The notes: a model not told the origin generated them from the sequence alone. Numbered from the stretch's first letter, positions 35,922 through 44,163 are shown. The stretch is 44,163 nt of DNA from an uncultured bacterium (GCA_937967455.1 CALCJK010000016.1:91485-135647), one strand, 5' to 3'. A program made the numbers and translations.

Positions 35922-36920
35922 GTGAATATAGACTTTAAAAACATAGATGATGTTGAAGCGGTTGAACTCTTGAATAAGAGTTATAAGGAAATTAAAAATG
36001 AAATTGCAAAAGTTATTATTGGTCAGAATGAAATAATTGAACAATTAATTATTTCTCTCTTATCAAGAGGACATTGTCTCTTGGTTGGCGTACCAGGTTT
36101 AGCGAAAACATTATTAATAAAGACTTTGGCACAAGTTCTGGATTTGAAATTTAATCGTATTCAATTCACACCAGATCTTATGCCGAGCGACATCACTGGA
36201 ACAGAGATTATTGAAGAAAATATTACAAAAGGTGAAAAAACATTCAAATTTGTAAAGGGTCCAGTGTTTGCAAATATAGTTCTTGCTGATGAAATTAATC
36301 GCACACCACCTAAAACACAAGCAGCATTACTTGAAGCAATGCAGGAACATCATGTAACCGCAGCAGGCCAAAAGTATATTCTTGATGAACCATTTTTTGT
36401 TCTTGCTACACAAAATCCAATAGAACAGGAAGGTACTTATCCACTTCCTGAAGCACAACTTGATCGTTTTATGTTTAACCTGTGGCTTGATTATCCTTCC
36501 AGAGCCGAAGAGATTGAAATCGTTAAATCTACAACAAGTTCTTACACCACCACTCTTAACCAGATTTTGGGTGCTGAAGAAATTATATTTTTTCAGGATT
36601 TGGTAAGGCGTGTTCCAGTTGCTGATAATGTCATTGAGTTTGCAGTTGATCTAGTGGGTAGAACAAGACCCAATGGAAGCTCAACACCTGATTTTATTAA
36701 AAATTGGTTAAGTTGGGGAGCTGGTCCAAGAGCCTCTCAATATCTTATCTTGGGTGCAAAAACTAAAGCAATTTTAGATGGAAGAAAAACTCCAGATATC
36801 GATGATGTCAGAAAAATGGCTGGTCCTGTCCTCCGCCATCGTATTGTGACTAATTTTAATGCAGAAGCAGATGGTGTAAACTCAATACAAATCATAGAAA
36901 AATTATTAAACACTCTTTAA
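35922..36920 (+). CDS. MoxR-family AAA+ ATPase
   Basis: This 332-residue protein is a MoxR ATPase. Walker A is GVPGLAKTLLIKTLA, Walker B is VLADEINRTPPKTQAALLEAM and sensor 1 is FVLATQNPIEQEGTYPLPEAQ. MoxR proteins usually work with VWA-domain proteins to assemble or activate complexes. A VWA protein is encoded two genes downstream, but the DUF58 gene that normally lies next to moxR is absent. The start is a GTG at 35922 with AGAAGG upstream. Confidence 0.93.
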   Translation: MNIDFKNIDDVEAVELLNKSYKEIKNEIAKVIIGQNEIIEQLIISLLSRGHCLLVGVPGLAKTLLIKTLAQVLDLKFNRIQFTPDLMPSDITGTEIIEENITKGEKTFKFVKGPVFANIVLADEINRTPPKTQAALLEAMQEHHVTAAGQKYILDEPFFVLATQNPIEQEGTYPLPEAQLDRFMFNLWLDYPSRAEEIEIVKSTTSSYTTTLNQILGAEEIIFFQDLVRRVPVADNVIEFAVDLVGRTRPNGSSTPDFIKNWLSWGAGPRASQYLILGAKTKAILDGRKTPDIDDVRKMAGPVLRHRIVTNFNAEADGVNSIQIIEKLLNTL

Positions 36921-36921
36921 T

Positions 36922-38979
36922 ATGATAAAAAAATTATTGTTAATTTTTTCCCTTATAAATATTTTTTGTTTGAATTCTTATTCAGATCAACCTAAAAAAT
37001 ATTGGGTCTACTTCCATGATAAAGGAATTAATAGTAATATATTTTTTAATAAAGGATCAATCGAATATTCAATTGCAATTAGTCAACTTACAGAACGAGC
37101 TATCAAACGGCGATTAAAAGTTCTTCCACCAGATAAAATAGTTAATTATGATGACTTACCAATAAATGAATCATACATCGAATCGATCCAAAAAATTGGT
37201 GGTGTCCTGCAACAAAAAATTAAATGGCTAAATGTTGCTACATTTTATTTGGATGAAAAGCAACTTAGTTTAGTAAAAAATCTTAAATTTGTTAAATCAG
37301 TCGAACCTGTTAAGCAATTAATTGGAAAATTACCTGAAACTTACTTACAAAAATATGGAGATATTTCTTCCCTGGATTCTTCTGATTATGGTTTATCATA
37401 TTCACAATACTCAGTTGTGAAAATTCCAGAAGTACATAATTTAGGAATAACTGGAGATAGTGTAATAGTTGGTATGTTAGATACAGGGTTTCGGTGGAGG
37501 AGTCATGAATCGCTCAAGAATACAAAGGTGCTTGCAGAATGGGATTTTATAAATAATGATGATACAACTGCAAATCAATCAAACGATCCTGCAGGGCAGG
37601 ATTTTCATGGGACATTGACAATGTCGATACTGTGTTCATATTACCCGAAAAAAATTATAGGTCCAGCGTATAACTCATATTTTCTTTTAGCGAAAACAGA
37701 ATATGTTCCGACTGAAACACGGATTGAAGAAGATTGGTGGGCAGCAGGTATAGAGTGGTTAGAAAATCAAGGCGCTGACGTTGTAAGCAGCTCATTAGGT
37801 TATAATATTTTTGATGATGGTTCTGGGTATAGATGGGAAGATGGTAGTTTTGATGGTAAAACAGCAGTAACAACACGTGCCGCAGTACGTGCCGCACGAC
37901 TTGGTGTAGTCGTTGTAACTGCAATGGGAAATGAGGGTAATGGAAACGGTGTCAGAGGTACGTTGCTATGTCCTGCCGATGCTGATAGTATTATTTCAGT
38001 GGGTGCAGTTACAATACAAGGAACGCTTGCATATTTTAGTTCAACAGGACCAACAAATGATGGAAGAACAAAACCAGATGTAGTTGCACCAGGTGTCAGT
38101 ATATATAGCGCTGTGACTCCAGGTCCGTCTTCATATGGTTATTCACAGGGAACTTCTGCCTCTACCCCAATTACAGCAGGTGTAGTTGCATTGATCTTAT
38201 CAGCTCGCCCAGATTTAACACCTATTCAAGTCCGAAGTATTCTTCGTAATTCGTCCGATAGAATAGAAGTTGTGAGATTCCCAGAAAAACCTAATAATTT
38301 CGTCGGTTGGGGTAGAATAAATGCTCTGAAAGCCCTATTTTATCCTTCTGTTCACAAAGCTGGTAATTCATCTTACATTTCAACATTTTTAGGAAGTACT
38401 TATGGTATTTTTACTGAATCTGTAAAACTTGTTTATACAGTAAATAACTATAGTTTCGATACACTAGCTATGGAACGATATTATGGTAATCTATCCAATT
38501 CTAATGGTGCTTATCGTGCAGCGATTAATGGAATACAAAGTGGAACAATTGTGCGGTTTTTTATATCGGCTTTTGATTCAAATAATCAATATATAAGGAT
38601 ACCTGAGGATAGTATAAAATTATTCGCTTTTGTAGATGGAATAAACGAAGTTGTACTTGATTCAGTAGTTAAACCAGGATTACCAGAAAAATTCTCTTTA
38701 TCTTATAATTATCCCAATCCTTTTCCTACACCGTTTAATTCAGGTACAACTGTAATACTTGATAGTCCTATATCCACTTCTGGTTCCATTGTTATCTATA
38801 ATCTTTTAGGCCAAAGAATAAGAACTCTTTTTTCAGGGATTATTAATATAGGGAATAATTATTTTTATTGGGATACCAAAAACGATGCAGGAATTGAGAT
38901 GGGAAGTGGAATATATTTTTTGAAGGTTCAGGCGGGTAACTATTATTCAGCAGATCTGAAAATGCTCCTTCTTAGGTAA
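36922..38979 (+). CDS. Secreted subtilisin-like serine protease with T9SS C-terminal sorting domain
   Basis: This 685-residue protein has a signal peptide, a propeptide-like region, and an S8 catalytic domain with triad D187 (VGMLDTGF), H229 (DFHGTLTMS) and S412 (GTSASTPITAGVV). The last 95 residues form a type A T9SS sorting domain: SLSYNYPNPFPTPFNSGTTV, VIYNLLGQRIRTLFSG, GIYFLKVQAG. It is therefore predicted to be exported across the outer membrane by the type IX system and held at the surface or released. It begins 1 bp after moxR and ends 3 bp before the VWA gene, so it is embedded in that operon. Confidence 0.93.
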   Translation: MIKKLLLIFSLINIFCLNSYSDQPKKYWVYFHDKGINSNIFFNKGSIEYSIAISQLTERAIKRRLKVLPPDKIVNYDDLPINESYIESIQKIGGVLQQKIKWLNVATFYLDEKQLSLVKNLKFVKSVEPVKQLIGKLPETYLQKYGDISSLDSSDYGLSYSQYSVVKIPEVHNLGITGDSVIVGMLDTGFRWRSHESLKNTKVLAEWDFINNDDTTANQSNDPAGQDFHGTLTMSILCSYYPKKIIGPAYNSYFLLAKTEYVPTETRIEEDWWAAGIEWLENQGADVVSSSLGYNIFDDGSGYRWEDGSFDGKTAVTTRAAVRAARLGVVVVTAMGNEGNGNGVRGTLLCPADADSIISVGAVTIQGTLAYFSSTGPTNDGRTKPDVVAPGVSIYSAVTPGPSSYGYSQGTSASTPITAGVVALILSARPDLTPIQVRSILRNSSDRIEVVRFPEKPNNFVGWGRINALKALFYPSVHKAGNSSYISTFLGSTYGIFTESVKLVYTVNNYSFDTLAMERYYGNLSNSNGAYRAAINGIQSGTIVRFFISAFDSNNQYIRIPEDSIKLFAFVDGINEVVLDSVVKPGLPEKFSLSYNYPNPFPTPFNSGTTVILDSPISTSGSIVIYNLLGQRIRTLFSGIINIGNNYFYWDTKNDAGIEMGSGIYFLKVQAGNYYSADLKMLLLR

Positions 38980-38982
38980 TTT

Positions 38983-41154
38983 ATGATAATTGGATTTTTT
39001 TACATTACTCTTCAAGGGAAATTATTACTATTTTTCTTGTTTTCCATCATGCTTATTTTGTTCACTTATGTATTTTATAGGTACACAATTCCAACTATAA
39101 CTTTTTATAAAAAGTTAGTTTTATCTTTATTAAGAACTATTGTTCTCATATTATTGGTTTTATTAATTTTTGAACCCATTTTAAGTATAGTAAGTATTGT
39201 AAAAGAAAAGCCAAAAATTGGAATATTGATTGATAATACAAATAGTATGATGGTTTCTAAAAACTCGAATAAGCATATACAAAAGCTGAAAGAATTTTTA
39301 GATAGTGAAAGGCTTCAAGAAAAATATCCAGATGTATCTTTTGAATATTATTCTTTTAAAGAAGATGTTGTAATGTATAATCAATTTATTTTTGATTCAT
39401 TAAAATTTGATGGAGAGCTTACTAATATATCATCTGCTTTAACAGCAATAAAAAATAAAAATTATAATTCAATAGTTTTAATTACTGATGGAAATTACAA
39501 TTCAGGTGGGAACCCAATTTATAAAGTTGAGGAATTAGGAGTGCCAATTTTTGTCATTGGAGTTGGGGATACAATGCAACAAAAAGATGTGATGATATCG
39601 AAAGTTCAGACAAATAATATTGCTTATGCCGGTAGTAAAGTACCTGTAGAAGTAACCTTAAATTGGTTTGGTTTTAATAAGGAGAATGCTGAATTAACTC
39701 TTATTGAAGATAGAAACATTATTTCTCGAACGGTTATTGAATTAAATGAAGGTGAGTTTGAAAAACGCATTTCATTGAATTATGATGCTAATAATATTGG
39801 TGTTAGAAAACTAAACGTTAGAATTACCAATTTTAGTGACGAATTAACAGAAAAGAATAATTATAAGGACTTTTTTATAGAGGTCTTAAAGAGTAAATTA
39901 AAGATTGTAATTATAGCTGGTGAACCATCGCCTGATGTCTCAGTTACTTATAATACTCTCATTGAAAATGATAATTTTGATGTAATGAGCTTTATTCAGA
40001 AAAATGCTGAGGAGTTTTATCCTTTTTATAGAAATGGTAAATATGAATTAAAATTTAACGAAAATATACTCGATACCATTGACTGTCTTGTTTTAATAAA
40101 TTATCCAACACAAGTTACAAAAATTAGCGATTTAAATAAAATTTTGAGTAAGATACAGGAAAAGAAAATACCGGTATTGTTAATCCTTGGGAAGAATGTA
40201 GATTATTCAAAATTACAGTATCTTAGTCCTTTTCTACCATTTGGATGGCAATCTTATAACTCAAAGGAGATATTAGTATTCCCGGAGTTAAATGAAAAGA
40301 TAGCGGGGTCAATTTTGATAAACAAAGAACTGACTAAGGATAAATATCAACAATTACCTCCAATATACAAACTTACAATGCAGTATCAATCCAGAGCTGA
40401 ATCAAATGTAATTGCATATGTAAAAGCCCAAGATTTAAAATTAAATGAACCATTATTCATTAGCAGGAATATTAACAGGCATAAAACTTTTGCCCTTCTT
40501 GGTTATGGTATATGGAGGTGGAAATTACTTACATATGGTCCTGATAATGAAAAGTTTCTGTACAATTTTCTTACTACAGTTGTTGGTTGGTTAACAATTT
40601 TAGAAGACAAGCAAAAAATTCGTATTACACCGGTAAAACAAAATTTTACCACCTTGGATCCTATTGAATTTACAGCGGAGATATATAATGATCAATACCA
40701 GCCAATTGATAATGCAATTGTTAAAATAAATGTATCTTCAAATGAACTTAATTATGAAATGTTAATGAAAAATATAGGCAATGGGAGATATGAAGTTAGT
40801 ATGAATAATTTAATTTCAGGAGATTATACCTATTCAGCTAAAATAGAGGTGAATGGCACAAGTATAGGTGAAATGAAAGGTAAATTTTCAGTAGGGAATA
40901 TAAATTTGGAATACCTTGATACTAAAATGAATATTTATTTATTAAAAAAAATTGGATTTCAATCGGGCGGAATGTATTTAGATGCTGATTCAATAAATAC
41001 ATTAATTAATGCAATTTCCAGCGTTAGTCTGGAAACTGTTCAAAGAGAAGTGGTCAAAGAATTTAAACTTTGGACTGCCGAAATTATTGGTGGATTTGTG
41101 GTAATGATTTTTATAGTCGAGTGGTTTATAAGGAAGAAGAGCGGATTATTATAG
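38983..41154 (+). CDS. Large membrane VWA-domain protein
   Basis: This 723-residue protein has two N-terminal helices (about 13-32 and 46-66) and a VWA domain starting near 78. The MIDAS-like motif is GILIDNTNSM (D84, S88) and VLITDGNYNSGG. Beta-rich linkers follow, with a glutamine-amidotransferase-like segment (LKIVIIAGEPSPDVSVTYNT), more beta domains, and a C-terminal helix (about 697-715) before a basic tail. Most of it faces the periplasm. It probably partners with the MoxR ATPase two genes upstream. Confidence 0.82.
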   Translation: MIIGFFYITLQGKLLLFFLFSIMLILFTYVFYRYTIPTITFYKKLVLSLLRTIVLILLVLLIFEPILSIVSIVKEKPKIGILIDNTNSMMVSKNSNKHIQKLKEFLDSERLQEKYPDVSFEYYSFKEDVVMYNQFIFDSLKFDGELTNISSALTAIKNKNYNSIVLITDGNYNSGGNPIYKVEELGVPIFVIGVGDTMQQKDVMISKVQTNNIAYAGSKVPVEVTLNWFGFNKENAELTLIEDRNIISRTVIELNEGEFEKRISLNYDANNIGVRKLNVRITNFSDELTEKNNYKDFFIEVLKSKLKIVIIAGEPSPDVSVTYNTLIENDNFDVMSFIQKNAEEFYPFYRNGKYELKFNENILDTIDCLVLINYPTQVTKISDLNKILSKIQEKKIPVLLILGKNVDYSKLQYLSPFLPFGWQSYNSKEILVFPELNEKIAGSILINKELTKDKYQQLPPIYKLTMQYQSRAESNVIAYVKAQDLKLNEPLFISRNINRHKTFALLGYGIWRWKLLTYGPDNEKFLYNFLTTVVGWLTILEDKQKIRITPVKQNFTTLDPIEFTAEIYNDQYQPIDNAIVKINVSSNELNYEMLMKNIGNGRYEVSMNNLISGDYTYSAKIEVNGTSIGEMKGKFSVGNINLEYLDTKMNIYLLKKIGFQSGGMYLDADSINTLINAISSVSLETVQREVVKEFKLWTAEIIGGFVVMIFIVEWFIRKKSGLL

Positions 41155-41181
41155 AAAGCCTCTGCTTAGAACAGAGGCTTT
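41155..41181. terminator. Bidirectional terminator between the VWA gene and rpsT
   Basis: AAAGCCTCTG (41155-41164), loop CTTAGAA and CAGAGGCTTT (41172-41181) form a perfect 10-bp stem between convergent genes. T runs after it are short on both strands, so strength is uncertain. Confidence 0.7.
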
Positions 41182-41187
41182 GAAAAA

Positions 41188-41445
41188 TCATTGTAGCTTG
41201 TTTACAAATATTGTTAATGCTGATTTTTGATTAGCAGCTTTGTTTTTGTGTATAATTCCTTTAGCAGCTAGTTGATCGATAATTTTTATAGTTTTTCTTA
41301 GACGTTCCAGAGCTTTAGACTTATCTTTTTCATTTTTTACTTGTTTTATTGCGGTTTTCATTTTAGAAAGATAAGCTTTATTTCTCAAACGTCTTTTTGT
41401 TGCTTGTCTGGCTTTTTTGAGCGCAGAGGCATGTCTTATCATCAA
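41188..41445 (-). CDS. rpsT: 30S ribosomal protein S20
   Basis: This 85-residue, very basic protein has the S20 pattern: IRHASALKKARQATKRRLRN, LRKTIKIIDQLAAKGIIHKN and KNKAANQKSALTIFVNKL. It binds 16S rRNA early in small-subunit assembly. A GGAGA lies on the minus strand at 41450-41454. It is transcribed leftward, divergently from the initiator tRNA, and ends at the shared terminator. Confidence 0.96.
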   Translation of the reverse strand: MMIRHASALKKARQATKRRLRNKAYLSKMKTAIKQVKNEKDKSKALERLRKTIKIIDQLAAKGIIHKNKAANQKSALTIFVNKLQ

Positions 41446-41514
41446 GTCTCCTAATTTTTAAAATAATATTGTAATTTTATCAAAAGATAGTTAAAAAAGA
41501 AGAAAAAAACAAAT

Positions 41515-41543
41515 TTGAAAAATTTAAAAAAAATCTTTATATT
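41515..41543 (+). promoter_or_regulatory. sigma70-type promoter of initiator tRNA
   Basis: TTGAAA (41515-41520) and TATATT (41538-41543) are 17 bp apart and end 14 bp before the first base of the tRNA. Confidence 0.7.
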
Positions 41544-41557
41544 ATTGATGAAATGAT

Positions 41558-41630
41558 CGCGGGGTGGAGCAATTGGCAGCTCGTTGGGCTCATAACCCAA
41601 AGGTTGTAGGTTCAAGTCCTACCCCCGCTA
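41558..41630 (+). tRNA. Initiator tRNA-fMet(CAT)
   Basis: The body matches bacterial initiator tRNA closely. It has 5' acceptor CGCGGGG, D arm GAGC/GCTC, anticodon stem TTGGG/CCCAA with loop CTCATAA (anticodon CAT), T arm GTAGG-TTCAAGT-CCTAC and 3' acceptor CCCCGCT plus A73. The hallmarks of an initiator are present: three consecutive G-C pairs in the anticodon stem and an unpaired 1:72 position. Here the mismatch is C1-U72 instead of the common C1-A72. CCA is not encoded. Confidence 0.95.
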
Positions 41631-41635
41631 CAAAG

Positions 41636-41668
41636 AAAATCCCGAACTCAAATTGTTCGGGATTTTTT
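41636..41668 (+). terminator. Rho-independent terminator of tRNA-fMet
   Basis: AAAATCCCGAAC (41636-41647), loop TCAAATT and GTTCGGGATTTT (41655-41666) give a perfect 12-bp stem merging into a T run. Confidence 0.93.
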
Positions 41669-41879
41669 ATTATAAAGCCTATTTCTTGCTTAATTAAACT
41701 TTGAATTGAGGTATATTTACACAAGTTTATTGAATGCTACTTTTCAAATTTATCGTAAAAATTAAACACCAATAGTCTTTTTTAAATTTTGTAATCATTA
41801 TTAGTTTACTTATATTATTAAAAAATGTGTTGAAAATCACAGTTTTTGGGTATTTTAATGCATATATTTATATATAAAA
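41669..41879. other. AT-rich leader region of the sigma54-activator gene
   Basis: This 211-bp gap has no gene. TTGAAA at 41830-41835 could be a -35, but no good -10 stands at 16-18 bp from it. No GG-N10-GC sigma54 element is visible. Confidence 0.4.
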
Positions 41880-43256
41880 TTGGGTAGAAAATTGATAAAT
41901 CAAAAGATTATATATTATTCGTTAACAGGTGAATCAGGCGATTTGATAAAGTCAAAAATTCACCGAACAGGCATAGATCTCATTGAAGTTTTTGATTCTA
42001 ATAAGCTTCATGATGAACTTGTATGTGAAGAATATAAAGTTTGTATAATTAGGTGTAATAAAGTTGATGAAGGAATTTTAGAACTTATAAAAAAATTAAA
42101 TCGGGATAAACCAAGTCTTGGAACAGTTGTAAGTTCAAGTACTGGTTTTGTTGAAGATGCGATTAAGGTGATTAAATCTGGAGCATTTGATTATTTTGTT
42201 GGAAATCTTGCTGATCCGTTGCTTATTGAAGCAATTATGAGGTTTATAACGGATTTCGGAAGACAAAATAATTATCAAGATGGTTCAAAAGGGAAATATA
42301 CTGAGAGCGAATCAATTTTCTTGGGAAATAGTTCTGCTGCATCTGAAATAAGATCAGCTATAAGTTTGATTGCAAAATCACAAACTACAGTGCTTATAAC
42401 GGGTGAGAGTGGTACTGGTAAAGAGGTTGTGGCAAGAAATATTCATCTACAAAGTAATAGAGCAGATAAATCTTTTGTAGCCTTGAATTGTGCTACCTTG
42501 CCAAGAGATGTAATAGAGAATGAATTATTTGGTCATGAAAAAGGTGCTTTCACAGGTGCAATACAAAAGAAATTGGGTTGCTTTGAAATTGCTAATGGTG
42601 GGACAATACTTCTGGATGAAATAGGTGAGATGAGTATTGAAACGCAGGCAAAATTGTTAAGGGTAATTGAAACTCAAAAATTTAGACGTTTAGGTGGAAG
42701 AGAAGAGATTAATGTAGATGTCAGAATCATCGCAGCAACGAACAAAAATATTGTTGAAGCACTTAGGATGAAAGAACTTCGAGAAGATTTGTACTATAGA
42801 TTAAGTGTCATAGAGATATATATTCCACCACTGAGAGAGAGAAGAGAAGATATTAATCTTTTACTGGATTATTATTTAAAAGTCTTTTCCCAAAAGTATG
42901 AGTTAAAGTCTATACCTACTTTTACGGATGAGGCGTTAGAAATTTTAAATAAATACGATTGGCCTGGAAATGTTCGGGAGTTAAAGAATGTTGTCGAAAG
43001 AGCAATAGTGATATGTCCCCACAAACAAATATCTTCCAGATATTTTCCTCAGAGGATTCAGCAAGCATTAAAATTTGATAAGTATATAAATATTCCAATT
43101 GGAACAACGACAACAGATGCCGAAGAGATAATGATATTGAAAACGTTGGAGTCTACAGGAAATAATAAAGCAAAAGCAGCTAAAATATTAGGGTGGAGTC
43201 GAAAAACATTGTATAACAAGTTATCTGCAATACAAAATAAAAAATATAAAAGATAA
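41880..43256 (+). CDS. sigma54-dependent transcriptional activator with pseudo-receiver domain
   Basis: This 458-residue protein has a REC-like N-terminal domain (about 9-130) whose key residues are replaced: no acidic pair after beta 1 (KIIYYSLTG), R58 at the phosphoacceptor site (VCIIRCNKV), and no conserved lysine (YFVGNLADP). The AAA+ domain is intact, with Walker A GESGTGKE near 175 and GAFTGA at 222-227. A Fis-type HTH (AAKILGWSRKTLYNKLSAI) ends it. It should activate RpoN promoters without phosphorylation. The start is a TTG (41880 or 41892) with no clear ribosome site. Confidence 0.88.
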   Translation: MGRKLINQKIIYYSLTGESGDLIKSKIHRTGIDLIEVFDSNKLHDELVCEEYKVCIIRCNKVDEGILELIKKLNRDKPSLGTVVSSSTGFVEDAIKVIKSGAFDYFVGNLADPLLIEAIMRFITDFGRQNNYQDGSKGKYTESESIFLGNSSAASEIRSAISLIAKSQTTVLITGESGTGKEVVARNIHLQSNRADKSFVALNCATLPRDVIENELFGHEKGAFTGAIQKKLGCFEIANGGTILLDEIGEMSIETQAKLLRVIETQKFRRLGGREEINVDVRIIAATNKNIVEALRMKELREDLYYRLSVIEIYIPPLRERREDINLLLDYYLKVFSQKYELKSIPTFTDEALEILNKYDWPGNVRELKNVVERAIVICPHKQISSRYFPQRIQQALKFDKYINIPIGTTTTDAEEIMILKTLESTGNNKAKAAKILGWSRKTLYNKLSAIQNKKYKR

Positions 43257-43264
43257 TTTTATTA

Positions 43265-44163
43265 TTAATTGGACTTTAATATTAATTTGCCATTGGAAGA
43301 TGTCTTTAACCAGTATCCTATACCAGGTCTAATTGAATCTGATACCACATAACCTGAGTTTTGATACCAGAAATCTGATGCAATAATATTGGGAGGTATA
43401 GAGGTAACTTTTTCTACTGATATAGGCCTGCTAATTGAACCGATAAAATTCCAACCTTCTGATACCTCGATAGTGTCGCTTAGAATTATTTCACCACTAA
43501 TTAATAGTTTGTGAGAATATGGGAATTTAGCAAAATAGGCATAACCATTTTCTAGGTTATCTGTTAAATTGTATCCTGTAGCGGGATAATAGATAAAAAA
43601 ATTAGATGTAGCAGTTGGAAAAATTGTTTTTGCATTATTATCTGTTGTTCTAACAGGTAGAGAAATAATATTCCAACCTTGAGATAAGTTTACCTCAACG
43701 AAATTGTTTGTGTAAACACCAAAGTTAAAAAAATGTGTTTCAGATAAAGTATCTGCATTAATCACATAATATGGATTAACTCTGGACGGAAAAGTAGGTT
43801 GCCATTGAGATTTAGTTGTAATTGATAAATTATAAATGCCTGGTGGTATCGAATCAAATAAATATGTACCATTTTGTTCGGTAATTTTTTTAAATGTTTT
43901 ACCTTCTCCAATTAAGTTTACCTCCCAGCCAGGTAGCAATGGTTCTCCTGAATTTAATACGCTATTATTGTTGGTATCAAAAAAAATACTACCTTTTATT
44001 TTTTTTAAAGGAGTTTGGATTGGTGCATTTACAATTTTTTTTACGAGTTGTAGCATATAATCTCTTGGTACTTTAGTAACAGAAGAAGGCAGATAAGCTT
44101 CACCAATATTCCAGAGTATGACACCTCCAATAGTTGAATCCCTAACAAATTTAATAATCCTTG
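43265..44163 (-). CDS. C-terminal part of a secreted multidomain protein (5' cut by window edge)
   Basis: The minus-strand frame stays open to the right edge, so about 299 C-terminal residues are present; an internal ATG at 44056 is not a convincing start. The first residues seen (FVRDSTIGGVILWNIG) resemble the end of a (beta/alpha)8 glycoside hydrolase such as GH18, a weak inference. Next is an SdrD B-like/Cna-B-like domain (IKGSIFFDTNNNSVLNSGEP; GTYLFDSIPPGIYNLSI). The tail is a tandem pair of about 65-residue repeats, each starting with a GWN motif (SQGWNIISLPV and SEGWNFIGSIS). No T9SS sorting domain is found after them. Confidence 0.75.
   Translation of the reverse strand, partial: RIIKFVRDSTIGGVILWNIGEAYLPSSVTKVPRDYMLQLVKKIVNAPIQTPLKKIKGSIFFDTNNNSVLNSGEPLLPGWEVNLIGEGKTFKKITEQNGTYLFDSIPPGIYNLSITTKSQWQPTFPSRVNPYYVINADTLSETHFFNFGVYTNNFVEVNLSQGWNIISLPVRTTDNNAKTIFPTATSNFFIYYPATGYNLTDNLENGYAYFAKFPYSHKLLISGEIILSDTIEVSEGWNFIGSISRPISVEKVTSIPPNIIASDFWYQNSGYVVSDSIRPGIGYWLKTSSNGKLILKSN

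Noticed and set aside
41669-41879. sigma54 promoter near the pseudo-receiver activator
   Set aside because: No GG-N10-GC pattern was found here or in the other intergenic gaps I read.
43836-44076. Two + strand frames opposite the last gene
   Set aside because: They mirror the SdrD-like domain read on the minus strand and show no domain or ribosome site.
1-44163. Mobile element, prophage, CRISPR or riboswitch
   Set aside because: No transposase, integrase, regularly spaced repeats or cas genes were seen. Gaps before gcvH and tdh are too short for riboswitches, and the longer gaps show no known fold by eye.

Overview
The window looks like a stretch of ordinary chromosome from an AT-rich, Gram-negative bacterium of the Bacteroidota/Chlorobiota side of the tree. 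My best inference is Ignavibacteria or a close relative. The evidence is: a subtilase ending in a type IX secretion (T9SS) C-terminal sorting domain; the alternative Bacteroidota-type GlmU-like protein; an exbB-exbD-exbD-tonB-pstS-TPR cluster; many lipobox proteins; SurA-type chaperones; and an EF-P whose tip loop reads PGNWRAF. In contrast to Bacteroidia, several intergenic regions carry plain sigma70-type promoters (TTGACA / TATAAT). I see no phage, insertion sequence, integrase or CRISPR array. Nearly all genes lie on the + strand; only mazG, rpsT and the gene cut by the right edge are on the - strand.

Layout. 1-5160: the tail of a membrane protein, a TPR plus periplasmic-binding-protein fusion, radC, a consensus promoter driving a coiled-coil lipoprotein and a LysM protein, a terminator, then phoH, which converges with mazG. 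6016-9586: a signalling operon of single-domain response regulator, membrane histidine kinase and NtrC-type sigma54 activator. 9779-15539: a STAS protein followed by the TonB energising cluster (exbB, two exbD, tonB), a small membrane protein, a PstS-like lipoprotein and a large TPR protein. 15752-16210: tRNA-Thr(CGT), rpmE and a strong terminator. 16221-19885: GlmU-like protein, rsmB and a DUF1028 protein with a peptidoglycan-binding-like tail. 19896-22370: threonine dehydrogenase and 2-amino-3-ketobutyrate CoA ligase, which split threonine to glycine and acetyl-CoA. 22522-23295: a membrane PAS protein with no output domain. 23398-27546: efp-accB-accC-gcvH-gcvPA, joining translation, fatty acid initiation and glycine cleavage. 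27590-31507: yifB/comM, methylmalonyl-CoA epimerase and uvrC. 31800-41154: a tight six-gene run of three parvulin/SurA-family proteins, a MoxR ATPase, a T9SS-exported subtilase and a large membrane VWA protein. 41188-44163: rpsT, initiator tRNA, a terminator, a sigma54 activator with a pseudo-receiver, and the C-terminal part of a secreted multidomain protein.

How they fit together. Two blocks look most worth attention. The first is the envelope operon at 31800-41154: periplasmic folding factors are co-directional with a MoxR/VWA pair and with a secreted protease inserted between the pair. The second is the TonB cluster, which carries a phosphate-binding-like lipoprotein with no Pst permease genes. 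The metabolic block feeds threonine to glycine to the glycine cleavage system, but gcvPB, gcvT and lpd are not in the window. All functional calls rest on reading motifs in translated sequence; no database search was possible.
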